Shown: one piece after another, positions 17,578 to 26,289 of the stretch
Numbering within the stretch: the stretch's first letter is position 1
Layout of the letters: each line of letters opens with the position of its first letter
Source of the DNA: a gamma proteobacterium HTCC2207
GTDB lineage: Bacteria > Pseudomonadota > Gammaproteobacteria > Pseudomonadales > Porticoccaceae
Assembly (NCBI GenBank): GCA_905182265.1
Contig: CAJJAO010000005.1
Span: 18,930-82,929, forward strand
Reading direction: 5' to 3'
DNA: 64,000 nt
Position numbers and translations under genes: made by a program
Notes under the pieces: generated by a model
Database searches by the model: none
Told to the model about the DNA's origin: nothing
What the model saw: the letters and a program-made list of their open reading frames with translations, nothing else

Positions 17578-18799
17578 TGGCTATGGCCTCTGGTGTAATA
17601 TTAGCTTCGTTCTCCGGACTCAATTTCATGCCTTCGATGGGCACGCCCATGGCACTGACAATAATTTCATCACCTTCCTCCAGCCCAGCGATAACATAGT
17701 AAAAGCGATCATCACCAAAAATGGGTTCTACTACTTTAAGGCGCAACCTCTGCTCTGCATCTACCAGCGCCACTTTGCTACCTTCCAATAGTGCATGACG
17801 GGGAATAGCAAAGGCGTCATCAATGGTCTTGCCGCCAATAGTGGCCGTCACAAAAGTGCCCATCAACAAAGGGGACCGGGTTGCTACACCGCTCGAAGTA
17901 AGCCTTCCATAAGGGTCGTGTATCTGGGCAACTACATAGAGCGCGCGGTTCTGTTCGCTAATCACGCCCTCTGAACGAACCAGTTTAGCCGGCCAAACCT
18001 GATCGGTATTATCGATAGACCCCCTTAGGATAAGGTCAAGCTGGCTATTTTTATCGGCGTTTGAAAAACTATTCATCATCGATAGGTCACGCTTGGTGAG
18101 GGGCAGGCGTACCTCTGCAAAGTCGGTGGCAAAAGTGTCACCGAGGGGCGAGCCCACAGTCACATATTGGCCAATATCCACTTTTTTAGCAGCCACCATT
18201 CCCGGGTATGGGGCGCGAATGCTGGTGCGGGCTAATTTTAGTTTGGCCTGTTTCACTTCCGCTTCTGCTTCCAATACGTTGGCACGGGCCTCATCGAGAT
18301 AGGGTTTACGCAGGGCTAGTAGGGGCGCTTCCTCGGCGGGTCGGCCGGTCATGCCCCATTCTTTTTCTGCCTGCACAGCGCGAGCTTTTTCAAAGGTTAG
18401 CTGGGCATTCATGCTGATTAATTTGGCATTGGCTCGCTGCAAGGCAACTTCGTAGTCCGTTGGGTCAAGCTCGAGCAATACATCGTTGGTATCAAAGGCG
18501 CCCCCCACTACAAACTTTTCGGACACCGTTAAAACACGGCCGGATACTTCTGAAATTAATGATGTGCGGGTGCGCGCGGCAACTGTACCCTGGGATTCAA
18601 TTGACAAAACAGCCTGGGTTCTTACCAAACTAATGGTTTTGACTGCGACGGCGGTATCGGGAGATTCCGCCTTTACGGGCGCAGGCTTGAGAAGATTCAT
18701 GGCCATTGAAATAACAATCGCCGCAACAATAATGGCGATGGGTAATAGCTTTCTAGAATGTTTTTGTAAGATGTTCTTTTTCAATAGTTTTGTGTTCAC
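17567..18799 (-). CDS. RND periplasmic adaptor subunit (HlyD/MFP family, pair 1)
   Basis: The 410-residue adaptor has an N-terminal membrane anchor (LLPIAIIVAAIVISMAMNLL), the split lipoyl halves around TSLISEVSGRVLTV and TSIRAPYPGMVAAKKVDIGQ, an intervening coiled-coil hairpin, and a beta-barrel and membrane-proximal region. It would bridge the RND pump to an outer-membrane channel. The start is a GTG with GGGG upstream. It is co-transcribed with the pump gene that overlaps it by 11 bp. The 409 bp upstream hold no gene. Confidence 0.9.
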   Translation of the reverse strand: MNTKLLKKNILQKHSRKLLPIAIIVAAIVISMAMNLLKPAPVKAESPDTAVAVKTISLVRTQAVLSIESQGTVAARTRTSLISEVSGRVLTVSEKFVVGGAFDTNDVLLELDPTDYEVALQRANAKLISMNAQLTFEKARAVQAEKEWGMTGRPAEEAPLLALRKPYLDEARANVLEAEAEVKQAKLKLARTSIRAPYPGMVAAKKVDIGQYVTVGSPLGDTFATDFAEVRLPLTKRDLSMMNSFSNADKNSQLDLILRGSIDNTDQVWPAKLVRSEGVISEQNRALYVVAQIHDPYGRLTSSGVATRSPLLMGTFVTATIGGKTIDDAFAIPRHALLEGSKVALVDAEQRLRLKVVEPIFGDDRFYYVIAGLEEGDEIIVSAMGVPIEGMKLSPENEANITPEAIANAE

Positions 18800-19142
18800 A
18801 AGAGCCCCTATCCTTAGGATGTTCTACTCCCAAATTTCGGAAGTTTTAAATTCAGTTTTAGCAAGATGCAGTGAGATGTAACGGGGTGACACGCTGATAG
18901 CTATGGTTTAGCAAGGTATACAAAATGTAGCTATAGCAATTCGTCCAATAACTATAGCAGGTGACAGAAAAAGTGCCGCAAAGAATGAACGGTGACGTGG
19001 CAAGAACGAAAGGGCTAAAGGGCTAAAGGAGTGTGACAGTAAGTAAGGGGTGTAGAAGATAGAAGGTGTAGGTCGTAGGTGGCAGAAATCAGATAGCAAA
19101 TAGCAGCAATAAGAACTAAGTAGCCAACTGACTGCGATTTAA
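18800..19142. other. Gene-free gap between the two RND pairs
   Basis: This A/G-rich stretch on the plus strand contains small direct repeats (GGGCTAAA twice at about 19013-19027; AGATAG/AAATAG motifs near 19090) and no open frame with codon usage or a start like its neighbours. It should contain the promoter of the pair 1 adaptor-pump operon, but I cannot pick out a convincing -35/-10. Confidence 0.5.
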
Positions 19143-19170
19143 GGATCTACGCCGATAAAGGCGCAGATCC
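19143..19170 (-). terminator. Hairpin downstream of RND pair 2
   Basis: GGATCTACGCC (19143-19153) and GGCGCAGATCC (19160-19170) pair over 11 bp with one mismatch and a 6-nt loop. On the minus strand it is followed by TTAAAT, a weak T-tract. It lies about 40 bp after the stop of the second RND pump. Confidence 0.6.
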
Positions 19171-19208
19171 CGATTATCAAAGACTGATTAAGAGTCTATT
19201 AAAAGCTA

Positions 19209-22200
19209 CTATCGAACCTCAGGCTCGGGGAAGCGGCCCATAAACTTAGACACAAACAGAACCACACCAACAATCACCAGCAATAACGCAATAGCGGTAA
19301 ACAGTGCCATCGACAGAATGCCAATAAAGACACCAAAGTAACTAATTGCCATCAACAGCGGCAGTAAAAGCATCAGGCTGACAAACCGGTTATTAGTCTC
19401 AACCACTAAATAGAGGCAAGGAATCAACAGCAGCGTTATCGTCGACGCAAACAAAATACCAAAGCTCAAAGACAGCGCCATTGGAATCACAAACTGTGCC
19501 TGCACACTGGTTTCAAACAATAGCGGCAAAAGACCAACAAAAGTCGTCAAGGTGGTTAGCAGAATGGCTCGGAACCGCTTGGTACCAGCTTTGATAATGG
19601 CGTCCTGAGAGGACAGCCCTTCGGCCTTACCCCTATTGGCAAACTCCACCAAGATGAGGCTGTCATTAACCACTACGCCAGCAAGGGCGATAATGCCGAA
19701 AATAGACAGAATATTCACCGACATATCAAACAACATGTGGCCAATAACCGCGCCGATAAAGCCAAAAGGAATCACCGACATGATCACTATTGGCTGTAAG
19801 TAAGATCTCAGCGGCACCGCCAGCAAGCCATAAATCATAAACAGGGCCAACATGAAGCCCACGCCCATCTTAATATAGTATTCGTTCTGCTCTTGGGTAC
19901 CACCGCTCAGGCGGAATCCCACACTGGGGTATTTCTCTAACAGCGTCGGCACGAATTTGGTGCGGGCATCGCTCACAACATCGCCACTCTGAATCTTATC
20001 TTCTTCTACATCTGCGGTAATGGTGACAGTGCGTTTGCGATCGAGACGATCAATGGATGTTAGGCCTAAGCCCAGGCTAATGTCTGCGACCTGGCCTATT
20101 TCAATCGCTTGGCCAGCACCAGTTCTTATAAGCATGTTTTCCAATGTGGCGATGGAGCGACGGTCTTCAATAGGGTATCTGACCATAACTTTAATGGTGT
20201 CTGAGTTGCGCTGAATTCTCTGCACCTCTTCGCCATAAAAAGCCTGTCTCACCTGAACAGCAACATCGCGCAGAGTCACGCCAACTTGGCTGGCATAGGG
20301 TTTGAGTTTAATCAGAACCTCTTTACTGCCAGAGCCCTGAGAATTGTAGATATCGTAAACACCCGGGAACTGGGTTAAATACTGCTGTAATTCATTGCCC
20401 GCATTGGTCAATTCTTCCGGGTTAGAGCCCGAGAGGGACAGGCTAATTTTAGCGCCAGAAGGCCCTTCACTTGCAGAGTAACGCTGCTCGCGAACATTGG
20501 GCATGAGACCCACATCTTCGCGCCACATCCGTGCAATCTCTACGGCACTAACGGTACGGTACTCGGCTTTGGTCAACACCAGTCTAAAGCTAGCATTAAC
20601 ATCACTGCGCACAAATACAGCAACATGCTCAACCAGGCCGACACTGTCAGGGTTTGCTTCTCGATATTCTCGATCAATTTTGTAGATAGAGTCTTCTATC
20701 ACATCAATCGTTTCCCTGAGGCTTTTTGCTGAGGCTCCGTCTTGCATCACTATGTTGCCACGCACATCGTCGCCGGGAACGTTAGGAAAAAACTCAAACT
20801 TGGCGAGACCGCTGCTTGTAGCACCCAGCACCAATATCAATATGCCCAAGAACCCCGCCAAAGTGATATAGCGGTTGATTAGTGCTTTACGCAGAATAGG
20901 CTGATAAACATTGTCTATAAAAGTCTCAAGACCGCTAGAAATAGCCCGCTGGTATTTGGTGATAAAACCCATCCAGCCTGTTGGCTTTTCACCAAACTTA
21001 AGACCCACTAAGTGGGAGGGTAGGATCAGCTTGGATTCGATTAACGAGAATGTTAAACACAGGATGACAACTACGCCAATGGCCTTGGTAATACCCGCAA
21101 AGCTACCGCCAATAAAAATAATTGGTGCAAACGCAGCCATCGTAGTCAGTACACCAATAGTCGAGGGTGTAGCGACCTTTTTAACGCCCGCCACCACTGT
21201 ATCTATAGAGGCATGGTAAACAGTGCCAGCAGCAAGCTCACCAGAGCTACTCTTTTGCTTGTAGTCTTCTTTCACTTCGCTATAGACACTTTCACCAATA
21301 ACAATGGCATCGTCCACCACGATTCCCAGCACCATAATAAAGGCAAACAAACTCAATACATTGACTGTGATATCGCCCATTGGCATCAGCCAAAATGCAC
21401 CGGCAAAGCTCACAGGAATGCCTAAGATTACCCAAAACGCGACTTTCAGGTTAAGGAACATACCCAGCACTAGGGCCACCAGCAGGCCTCCCATTAATAG
21501 GTTTTCGGACATCATGGTCAAACGACCATTTAGGTAATAGGCCTCGTCATTAAACACACTGATACTGATACCGTCGGGAAGGGTCTTCTGCTTTTCTTTA
21601 GTATAAGCATGAACCGCTTCACTAATCGTCAATAGGTTTTGGCCCTCTAAAGAGAACACTCCTAAGGTGAAAGAATTTTTCCGGTCAAACCGGTTGGTAT
21701 ACATTCTGTCGGTAAACCCATCTCGCACATTGGCGACATCTGACAGCATCAGCTGGGTGCCGTCCAAATCACTTCTGATAACGATATTTTCGAAGTCACT
21801 GCCGAAGTATGACTTACCCTCAGTTCTGATAAGCACGTTGCCGTTGCCGGTTCTAATCATGCCCGCTGGAAGATCTAACGAAGAGGACCTTACCGCCCTT
21901 GCTACTTCGGCCAGCGTGAGATTGAGTTCTTTAAGGCGGTCTTCACGGACCTCAATGGAAATCTCGTACCGACCGGCACCCCAGAGCTGTACTTCTTTAA
22001 CGGGGGCCAGCGCCAAGAGCTCATCATAGACTTCGTCGCCCACAAGCTTTTTCTGCCGCTCGGTCATGTCACCATAGACAGAAACTCCCATGGCCCATAA
22101 ATTTTGCTGTACTCGCTGCACGGTTGGCTTTTCAAGATCATCTGGCAGATTGGTAATACCGTCGATGCGATTTTCGATCTGCGTCATCACTTCGCTGATA

Positions 22201-22517
22201 TCTTCGTTGGGCTCGATTTCTAATCGAATTCTGGCACGGTCACGATCTGCAGATGAGGTGATTTTTTTAATACCCTGCAGGCCCTCAAGTGCTGATTCCA
22301 TCGGCAAAATAACGCCCTTCTCAACCTCGATAGGGGCAGCGCCAGGATAGGGCGCAGACACAGTCACCAAGCGCAGCTCTGTGCGCGGAAACATCTCTTT
22401 ACTAATATTAGTGAGGGATAACGCACCCGCAAAAAATACCAGGATCATGACTAGGTTTGCCGCAACTGGGTTGCGCGTAAACCAACCAATAAGGCCCGTT
22501 GATTTTTTCTCGATCAC
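19209..22517 (-). CDS. RND family efflux permease (pair 2) with extra C-terminal helices
   Basis: The 1102-residue pump is a paralogue of the pair 1 protein, sharing GLIGWFT.NPVAAN at the N-terminus, the FEFFPNVPGD segment and the TM4 motif MVLGIVVDDAIVIGES. After the standard RND C-terminus (about LLLIPCLYLVVE) it continues some 45 residues, with two further hydrophobic segments (LLLPLLMAISYFGVFIGIL and ALFTAIALLLVIVGVVLFV) that pair 1 lacks. The start overlaps its adaptor gene by 4 bp. The role of the added helices is unknown. Confidence 0.93.
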   Translation of the reverse strand: MIEKKSTGLIGWFTRNPVAANLVMILVFFAGALSLTNISKEMFPRTELRLVTVSAPYPGAAPIEVEKGVILPMESALEGLQGIKKITSSADRDRARIRLEIEPNEDISEVMTQIENRIDGITNLPDDLEKPTVQRVQQNLWAMGVSVYGDMTERQKKLVGDEVYDELLALAPVKEVQLWGAGRYEISIEVREDRLKELNLTLAEVARAVRSSSLDLPAGMIRTGNGNVLIRTEGKSYFGSDFENIVIRSDLDGTQLMLSDVANVRDGFTDRMYTNRFDRKNSFTLGVFSLEGQNLLTISEAVHAYTKEKQKTLPDGISISVFNDEAYYLNGRLTMMSENLLMGGLLVALVLGMFLNLKVAFWVILGIPVSFAGAFWLMPMGDITVNVLSLFAFIMVLGIVVDDAIVIGESVYSEVKEDYKQKSSSGELAAGTVYHASIDTVVAGVKKVATPSTIGVLTTMAAFAPIIFIGGSFAGITKAIGVVVILCLTFSLIESKLILPSHLVGLKFGEKPTGWMGFITKYQRAISSGLETFIDNVYQPILRKALINRYITLAGFLGILILVLGATSSGLAKFEFFPNVPGDDVRGNIVMQDGASAKSLRETIDVIEDSIYKIDREYREANPDSVGLVEHVAVFVRSDVNASFRLVLTKAEYRTVSAVEIARMWREDVGLMPNVREQRYSASEGPSGAKISLSLSGSNPEELTNAGNELQQYLTQFPGVYDIYNSQGSGSKEVLIKLKPYASQVGVTLRDVAVQVRQAFYGEEVQRIQRNSDTIKVMVRYPIEDRRSIATLENMLIRTGAGQAIEIGQVADISLGLGLTSIDRLDRKRTVTITADVEEDKIQSGDVVSDARTKFVPTLLEKYPSVGFRLSGGTQEQNEYYIKMGVGFMLALFMIYGLLAVPLRSYLQPIVIMSVIPFGFIGAVIGHMLFDMSVNILSIFGIIALAGVVVNDSLILVEFANRGKAEGLSSQDAIIKAGTKRFRAILLTTLTTFVGLLPLLFETSVQAQFVIPMALSLSFGILFASTITLLLIPCLYLVVETNNRFVSLMLLLPLLMAISYFGVFIGILSMALFTAIALLLVIVGVVLFVSKFMGRFPEPEVR

Positions 22518-23722
22518 TTGGCACCACCCACGCTTAGGTTATTTCTGACACGCAGCTTTAGCCCTTCAATTGGAGTCCCCAGAGCACTAATGATCACTTC
22601 CTGGCCGTTTACTAGGCCCTCAGAGATGTAGTAATGGTCGTCGTCTGTAGAGACAACGATTACACTGATAATTTGCAGCAAGCTATTCTCATCGACCAGC
22701 CCCACTCGCGACCCTTCGAGTAACGCGCTGCGCGGAATTTTAAAGACATCGTTTAGCACTTTGCCCTGAATAGACGCCTTTACAAAAGTACCTACCCGAA
22801 GCGGAGCCTGTTTTTTATCAGTGCTTTCCGTACTTGCCGTTTGACCCTTAACAGCAGTTCGATTGACACCGTAGGGATCTGGCACTCTTGCCACTATATA
22901 TTGCGAACGATTGAGCTGATCAACCACACCTTCCGAGCGCTCAATAACAGCTGGCCAAGACGAGTTCATACCATCGACCGTGCCACTCAAAATAACGTCT
23001 GTGCCCGCTAGGGTCGCTTTCGAGGAAAGCCCCTCCATCATGGTCAAATCTTTCTCGGTGAGAGGTAACCTTATCTCAACAAAATCGATAGCAAAGGTTT
23101 CGCCGATACGGGTACCTGTGGTTACAAACTGGCCTATATCAGCTAGTTTTTTTGACACCATGCCTGCATAGGGCGCTTTAATAATGGTCTTAGCTAACTT
23201 GACCTTTGCTTGCCTTACTTCAGCTTCAGCTTGGAGAAGATTGGCCTGAGCCTCTAGAAGGTAGGGCTTGCGTAGGGCCAGTAACGGAGCTTCAGATTTT
23301 GGACGTCCGGTCATGCCCCATTCTTTTTCTGCCTGCACTGAACGAGCCTTCTCAAGCTCCATCAAGGCCTTAAAGCTAATCAACTTGGCTTCTGCCCGCT
23401 GCAGCGCTACTTGGTAATCAGTGGGGTCTAGGGTCAAAAGCATGTCGCCGGTTTTAAATGTACCGCCAACAACAAAGGCATCGGACACATCTAATACAGC
23501 GCCTGAAACCTCAGAAATTAATGTTGTCCGAGTTCTGGGAGCGACAATGCCTTGGGACTCGACACGCATCTCTAATCTAGCGCTGTTAACAACCTCCGTC
23601 TTCACTGCCATTGCAGCTTCAGGCTCTGGTGCCTTAACAGCATCAGGTTTCAACAGATTCATTACTACGGCTAAAAATAGGGCGGCGGATACAACACCGA
23701 TGGCTATTAATTTATCTTTCAC
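22514..23722 (-). CDS. RND periplasmic adaptor subunit (HlyD/MFP family, pair 2)
   Basis: The 402-residue adaptor has an N-terminal anchor (GVVSAALFLAVVMNLLKPDA), lipoyl halves around TTLISEVSGAVLDV and TIIKAPYAGMVSKKLADIGQ, and the same ARSVQAEKEWGMTGRP coiled-coil stretch found nearly unchanged in the pair 1 adaptor. This marks the two pump/adaptor operons as a tandem duplication. It overlaps the pair 2 pump gene by 4 bp. Confidence 0.9.
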   Translation of the reverse strand: MKDKLIAIGVVSAALFLAVVMNLLKPDAVKAPEPEAAMAVKTEVVNSARLEMRVESQGIVAPRTRTTLISEVSGAVLDVSDAFVVGGTFKTGDMLLTLDPTDYQVALQRAEAKLISFKALMELEKARSVQAEKEWGMTGRPKSEAPLLALRKPYLLEAQANLLQAEAEVRQAKVKLAKTIIKAPYAGMVSKKLADIGQFVTTGTRIGETFAIDFVEIRLPLTEKDLTMMEGLSSKATLAGTDVILSGTVDGMNSSWPAVIERSEGVVDQLNRSQYIVARVPDPYGVNRTAVKGQTASTESTDKKQAPLRVGTFVKASIQGKVLNDVFKIPRSALLEGSRVGLVDENSLLQIISVIVVSTDDDHYYISEGLVNGQEVIISALGTPIEGLKLRVRNNLSVGGAK

Positions 23723-23824
23723 TCGGTTCTTCCTTTATTCTTCTTATTCTAAAATTATTATTGTTTGGTCTGTTTTTTTTGATCTATCGTTAGCCCAGTA
23801 ATGAACCAGTGTCGCTAGGTTCTT

Positions 23825-24358
23825 TTAAAGAGTACCTAACCACAAAAAATAGAGTAACCAGGCGCAGCTCCCGGCTGCCAGCCCCGCCACAACATCGTCG
23901 ATCATAATACCCAAACCGCCGCCAACATGCTTATCTAACCAGCTAATCGGCCAAGGCTTAAAAATATCAAACAGGCGAAATAGTATAAAGCCTAATACTA
24001 TGGTTACGTAATTTAGCGGCAAAAAGGCCATAGTCACCCAAAAACCGACAAATTCGTCCCACACAATACCACCGTGATCATGGACTCCCAGCTTGTCTGC
24101 CGCTCTGCCGCAGATGGCCACACCAGCAACAGCGGACAGGGCCACAATAAACAGAGTCGTCAGCTGGGGCAACTGGGCCAGCAACAACCACAGTGGAATA
24201 GCCGCAATGGTACCAAAAGTCCCCGGCGCCTTGGGCGCTAGGCCACTGCCAAAGCCAAAGGCTAATAATAAACTGGGTGAGCGTAAAAGCTCTGCAACCC
24301 TAGGGTTAACGGCTGAAATGATCAAACCCTCCATTAAATGCTGTCGATGACTGACCAT
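23825..24358 (-). CDS. pgpA: Phosphatidylglycerophosphatase A
   Basis: PgpA removes the phosphate of phosphatidylglycerophosphate in phospholipid synthesis at the inner membrane. The 177-residue product shows the family's GSGLAPKAPGTFGT near residue 38, the acidic site KLGVHDHGGIVWDEFVGFW near residue 90, and a C-terminal GGLGIMIDDVVAG segment. The ATG at 24358 lies 53 bp inside thiL; an internal ATG at 24334 is possible, and the GGAGG at about 24330 is oddly placed for either. Its position after thiL is the common gammaproteobacterial order. Confidence 0.9.
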   Translation of the reverse strand: MVSHRQHLMEGLIISAVNPRVAELLRSPSLLLAFGFGSGLAPKAPGTFGTIAAIPLWLLLAQLPQLTTLFIVALSAVAGVAICGRAADKLGVHDHGGIVWDEFVGFWVTMAFLPLNYVTIVLGFILFRLFDIFKPWPISWLDKHVGGGLGIMIDDVVAGLAAGSCAWLLYFLWLGTL

Positions 24359-25295
24359 CTACTATAACAAGATCGTCCGAATTATTTGCCGCCAGTATCT
24401 GGCCAATCAAGGTTGCCTGGAGTTTACCCTTAGCAATCCACTGATCAACCGTTTCGCGGTGGACTAAGGGCACGGTAAAGCACAGCTGGTAATCATCACC
24501 CCCAGTCAGTGCCCAACCTAAAAAGTGTTGGGGCCAGGTCTCGACCAACTCTCCATGCACGGGCAATAAATTAGTTTCAATCTGACCACAGACTCGACTG
24601 GCTTGGCAGATATGACCCAGATCTGCAATTAGGCCATCAGATATATCGATACAGGCACTGGCGATATTGCGTAATTTGATACCTATCTCGACCTGAGGCT
24701 GGGGTTCATAAAACCGCTTGAGTAACCGATCGGGGCTATTAATCTGCTTGGAATGACCTTTGATCATATTCAGAGATGCAGCACCGTCACCTAATGTCCC
24801 GGTCACATAGATAGCATCTTCCACCGCCGCACCATCTCTTCGCAGTGCATCGCCAATGGGCACTTCACCCATTAAGGTAAGGCTAATCGTCAGAGGCCCC
24901 GCAGTGGTATCACCGCCGACCAGTGCAACGTTAAATTGGTTTGCAATCTTAGCTAGGCCTCGGCTAAAACCTTCAAGCCAATCGGCATTGGCCATGTCTT
25001 GGGGAATAGTCAGCGCTAGGGTAAACCACTTAGGGGTGGCGCCCATGGCAGCCATATCGCTGAGATTGACGCAGAGTGTGCGAGTGGCAATCTGCTCTGC
25101 ACTTGCGCCGACAGGAAAGTGTACGGACTCTACTAAGGTGTCGGTGGCACAAACAAGGTGATGGCCTGGGCTGACTTTAACTAGGGCAGCATCGTCACCA
25201 ATACCAAGCTCTACTCCCTGCTGCCCCGTAAGGCCTTTGAAGTAGGTGGCGATTAGTGCAAATTCACTAAGCTGTCTGACGATTGGCTCTGACAG
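24306..25295 (-). CDS. thiL: Thiamine-monophosphate kinase, apparent CTG start
   Basis: ThiL phosphorylates thiamine monophosphate to the diphosphate cofactor. Reading upstream of the first ATG (25055), the frame stays open and encodes the conserved N-terminus: SEFALIATYFKGL, then the Mg-binding GIGDDAALV, the TDTLVESVHF motif, and NLSDMAAMGA. Between the in-frame TAA upstream and the DDAA motif there is no ATG, GTG or TTG. The best start is CTG at 25293-25295, giving (M)SEPIVRQLSEF, with AGGAG (25303-25307) 7 bp upstream. The product is then about 329 residues, the normal ThiL length. The gene lies between nusB and pgpA. Confidence 0.85.
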   Translation of the reverse strand: MSEPIVRQLSEFALIATYFKGLTGQQGVELGIGDDAALVKVSPGHHLVCATDTLVESVHFPVGASAEQIATRTLCVNLSDMAAMGATPKWFTLALTIPQDMANADWLEGFSRGLAKIANQFNVALVGGDTTAGPLTISLTLMGEVPIGDALRRDGAAVEDAIYVTGTLGDGAASLNMIKGHSKQINSPDRLLKRFYEPQPQVEIGIKLRNIASACIDISDGLIADLGHICQASRVCGQIETNLLPVHGELVETWPQHFLGWALTGGDDYQLCFTVPLVHRETVDQWIAKGKLQATLIGQILAANNSDDLVIVDGQSSTAFNGGFDHFSR

Positions 25296-25300
25296 GTTTC

Positions 25301-25349
25301 CACTCCTAGCTGCTTTTTAGCGACTTTTTAGCTACTTTAAAGCTGACTA
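25301..25349 (-). repeat. 11-bp repeat array carrying the thiL ribosome binding site
   Basis: On the minus strand, from the nusB stop (25349), the sequence runs TAGTCAGCTTTAAAG, TAGCTAAAAAG, TCGCTAAAAAG, CAGCTAGGAG. The last degenerate unit contains the AGGAG that serves the CTG-started thiL gene. Each unit holds CTA or TAG and the array begins at the nusB stop, as in the other stop-anchored arrays. Confidence 0.7.
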
Positions 25350-25787
25350 TCTGCGCTTATTAGCAGCCACTTCAATAGCACGCTTATCAATGGCGACCTT
25401 ATCCAATACGCCATTGATAAACTTAAAGGCGTCGGTGGGACCAAAGGTTTTGGCCAGGTTGACGCCTTCATTGATCACCACTTTATAGGGTACCTCAATA
25501 CTGTAAACCATTTCATAGCTGGCAATACGCAGTACCGCTCGGGATACCGGATCCAGGTCTTTATTTTCACGGTCTAGGTGAGGCGTATAGGTCGCATCGA
25601 CCTCGGCCAAATTTTTAGGCACCCCAAACAATATATCGTGAAACAGACCGGCATCCACCTTGCCCATATCGTTGTCGGAATGAAATTCAGCCTCGATATC
25701 GATCAGGTCTGTGCGACCCACATCCCAGGAGTAAAGAGCCTGTACCAGTAACCTGCGGGCTTTCTGTTTTTCTTTCGGTTTCGACAT
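25347..25787 (-). CDS. nusB: Transcription antitermination factor NusB
   Basis: NusB binds boxA RNA with NusE (S10) in rRNA antitermination. The 146-residue all-helical product has the N-terminal RRLLVQALYSWD motif and the C-terminal PYKVVINEGVNLAKTF-GPTDAFKFINGVLDK region typical of the family. It begins one base after the ribH stop, so it is co-transcribed with the riboflavin genes. Confidence 0.95.
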   Translation of the reverse strand: MSKPKEKQKARRLLVQALYSWDVGRTDLIDIEAEFHSDNDMGKVDAGLFHDILFGVPKNLAEVDATYTPHLDRENKDLDPVSRAVLRIASYEMVYSIEVPYKVVINEGVNLAKTFGPTDAFKFINGVLDKVAIDKRAIEVAANKRR

Positions 25788-25788
25788 A

Positions 25789-26271
25789 TTATTCGGCGCC
25801 TTGCATCTGTTTAAAGATGGCTAGCATCTCAAGGATAGTCAGAGCTGCCTCTTCACCTTTATTTTCTTCGTTGTCACCGGAGCGGTCCAATGACTGCTGC
25901 AGATTGTCGGTCGTCAACAGACCAAAGGCGACGGGCAGGTTTTCATTGAGTCCCACCTCACCAATACCCCGAGTTGTCTCAGAGCACACATAGTCAAAGT
26001 GCGGTGTATCTCCACGAATCACACAACCCAGGGTAATAATGGCATCGAAGCGCCCTGTACGCGCAGCGCGCTGAGCAGCCAAGGGCAACTCAAAGGCACC
26101 GGGGACACGGAATTCTTCAACGGCATCACCACTGATATTGTGGCGCGCCAAAGCCCGAACAGCACCGTTTAACAGGCCGTCGGTTATCTCGGCATTCCAG
26201 CGCGCAGCGATTACTGCGACGCACACCTTACCCAGATTAAAATTACCTTCTTCAGGTCTAAACTCACTCAT
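25789..26271 (-). CDS. ribH: 6,7-dimethyl-8-ribityllumazine synthase
   Basis: RibH condenses 5-amino-6-ribitylamino-uracil with dihydroxybutanone phosphate, the penultimate riboflavin step. The 160-residue product contains VPGAFELPLAAQ near residue 55, LGCVIRGDTPHFDYVC near residue 82 with the catalytic His, and PVAFGLLTTDN. It sits 18 bp after ribBA and one base before nusB. Confidence 0.95.
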   Translation of the reverse strand: MSEFRPEEGNFNLGKVCVAVIAARWNAEITDGLLNGAVRALARHNISGDAVEEFRVPGAFELPLAAQRAARTGRFDAIITLGCVIRGDTPHFDYVCSETTRGIGEVGLNENLPVAFGLLTTDNLQQSLDRSGDNEENKGEEAALTILEMLAIFKQMQGAE

Positions 26272-26289
26272 GGTTAATTCCTGTTTGTG

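Noticed and set aside
18908..19099. Small minus-strand open frame between the RND operons
   Set aside because: It is a 63-codon frame through low-complexity repeats with no ribosome binding site and no family resemblance.
24306..25055. thiL as a truncated 249-residue gene starting at ATG 25055
   Set aside because: This start drops the conserved N-terminal metal-binding region, which is clearly encoded upstream in the same frame.
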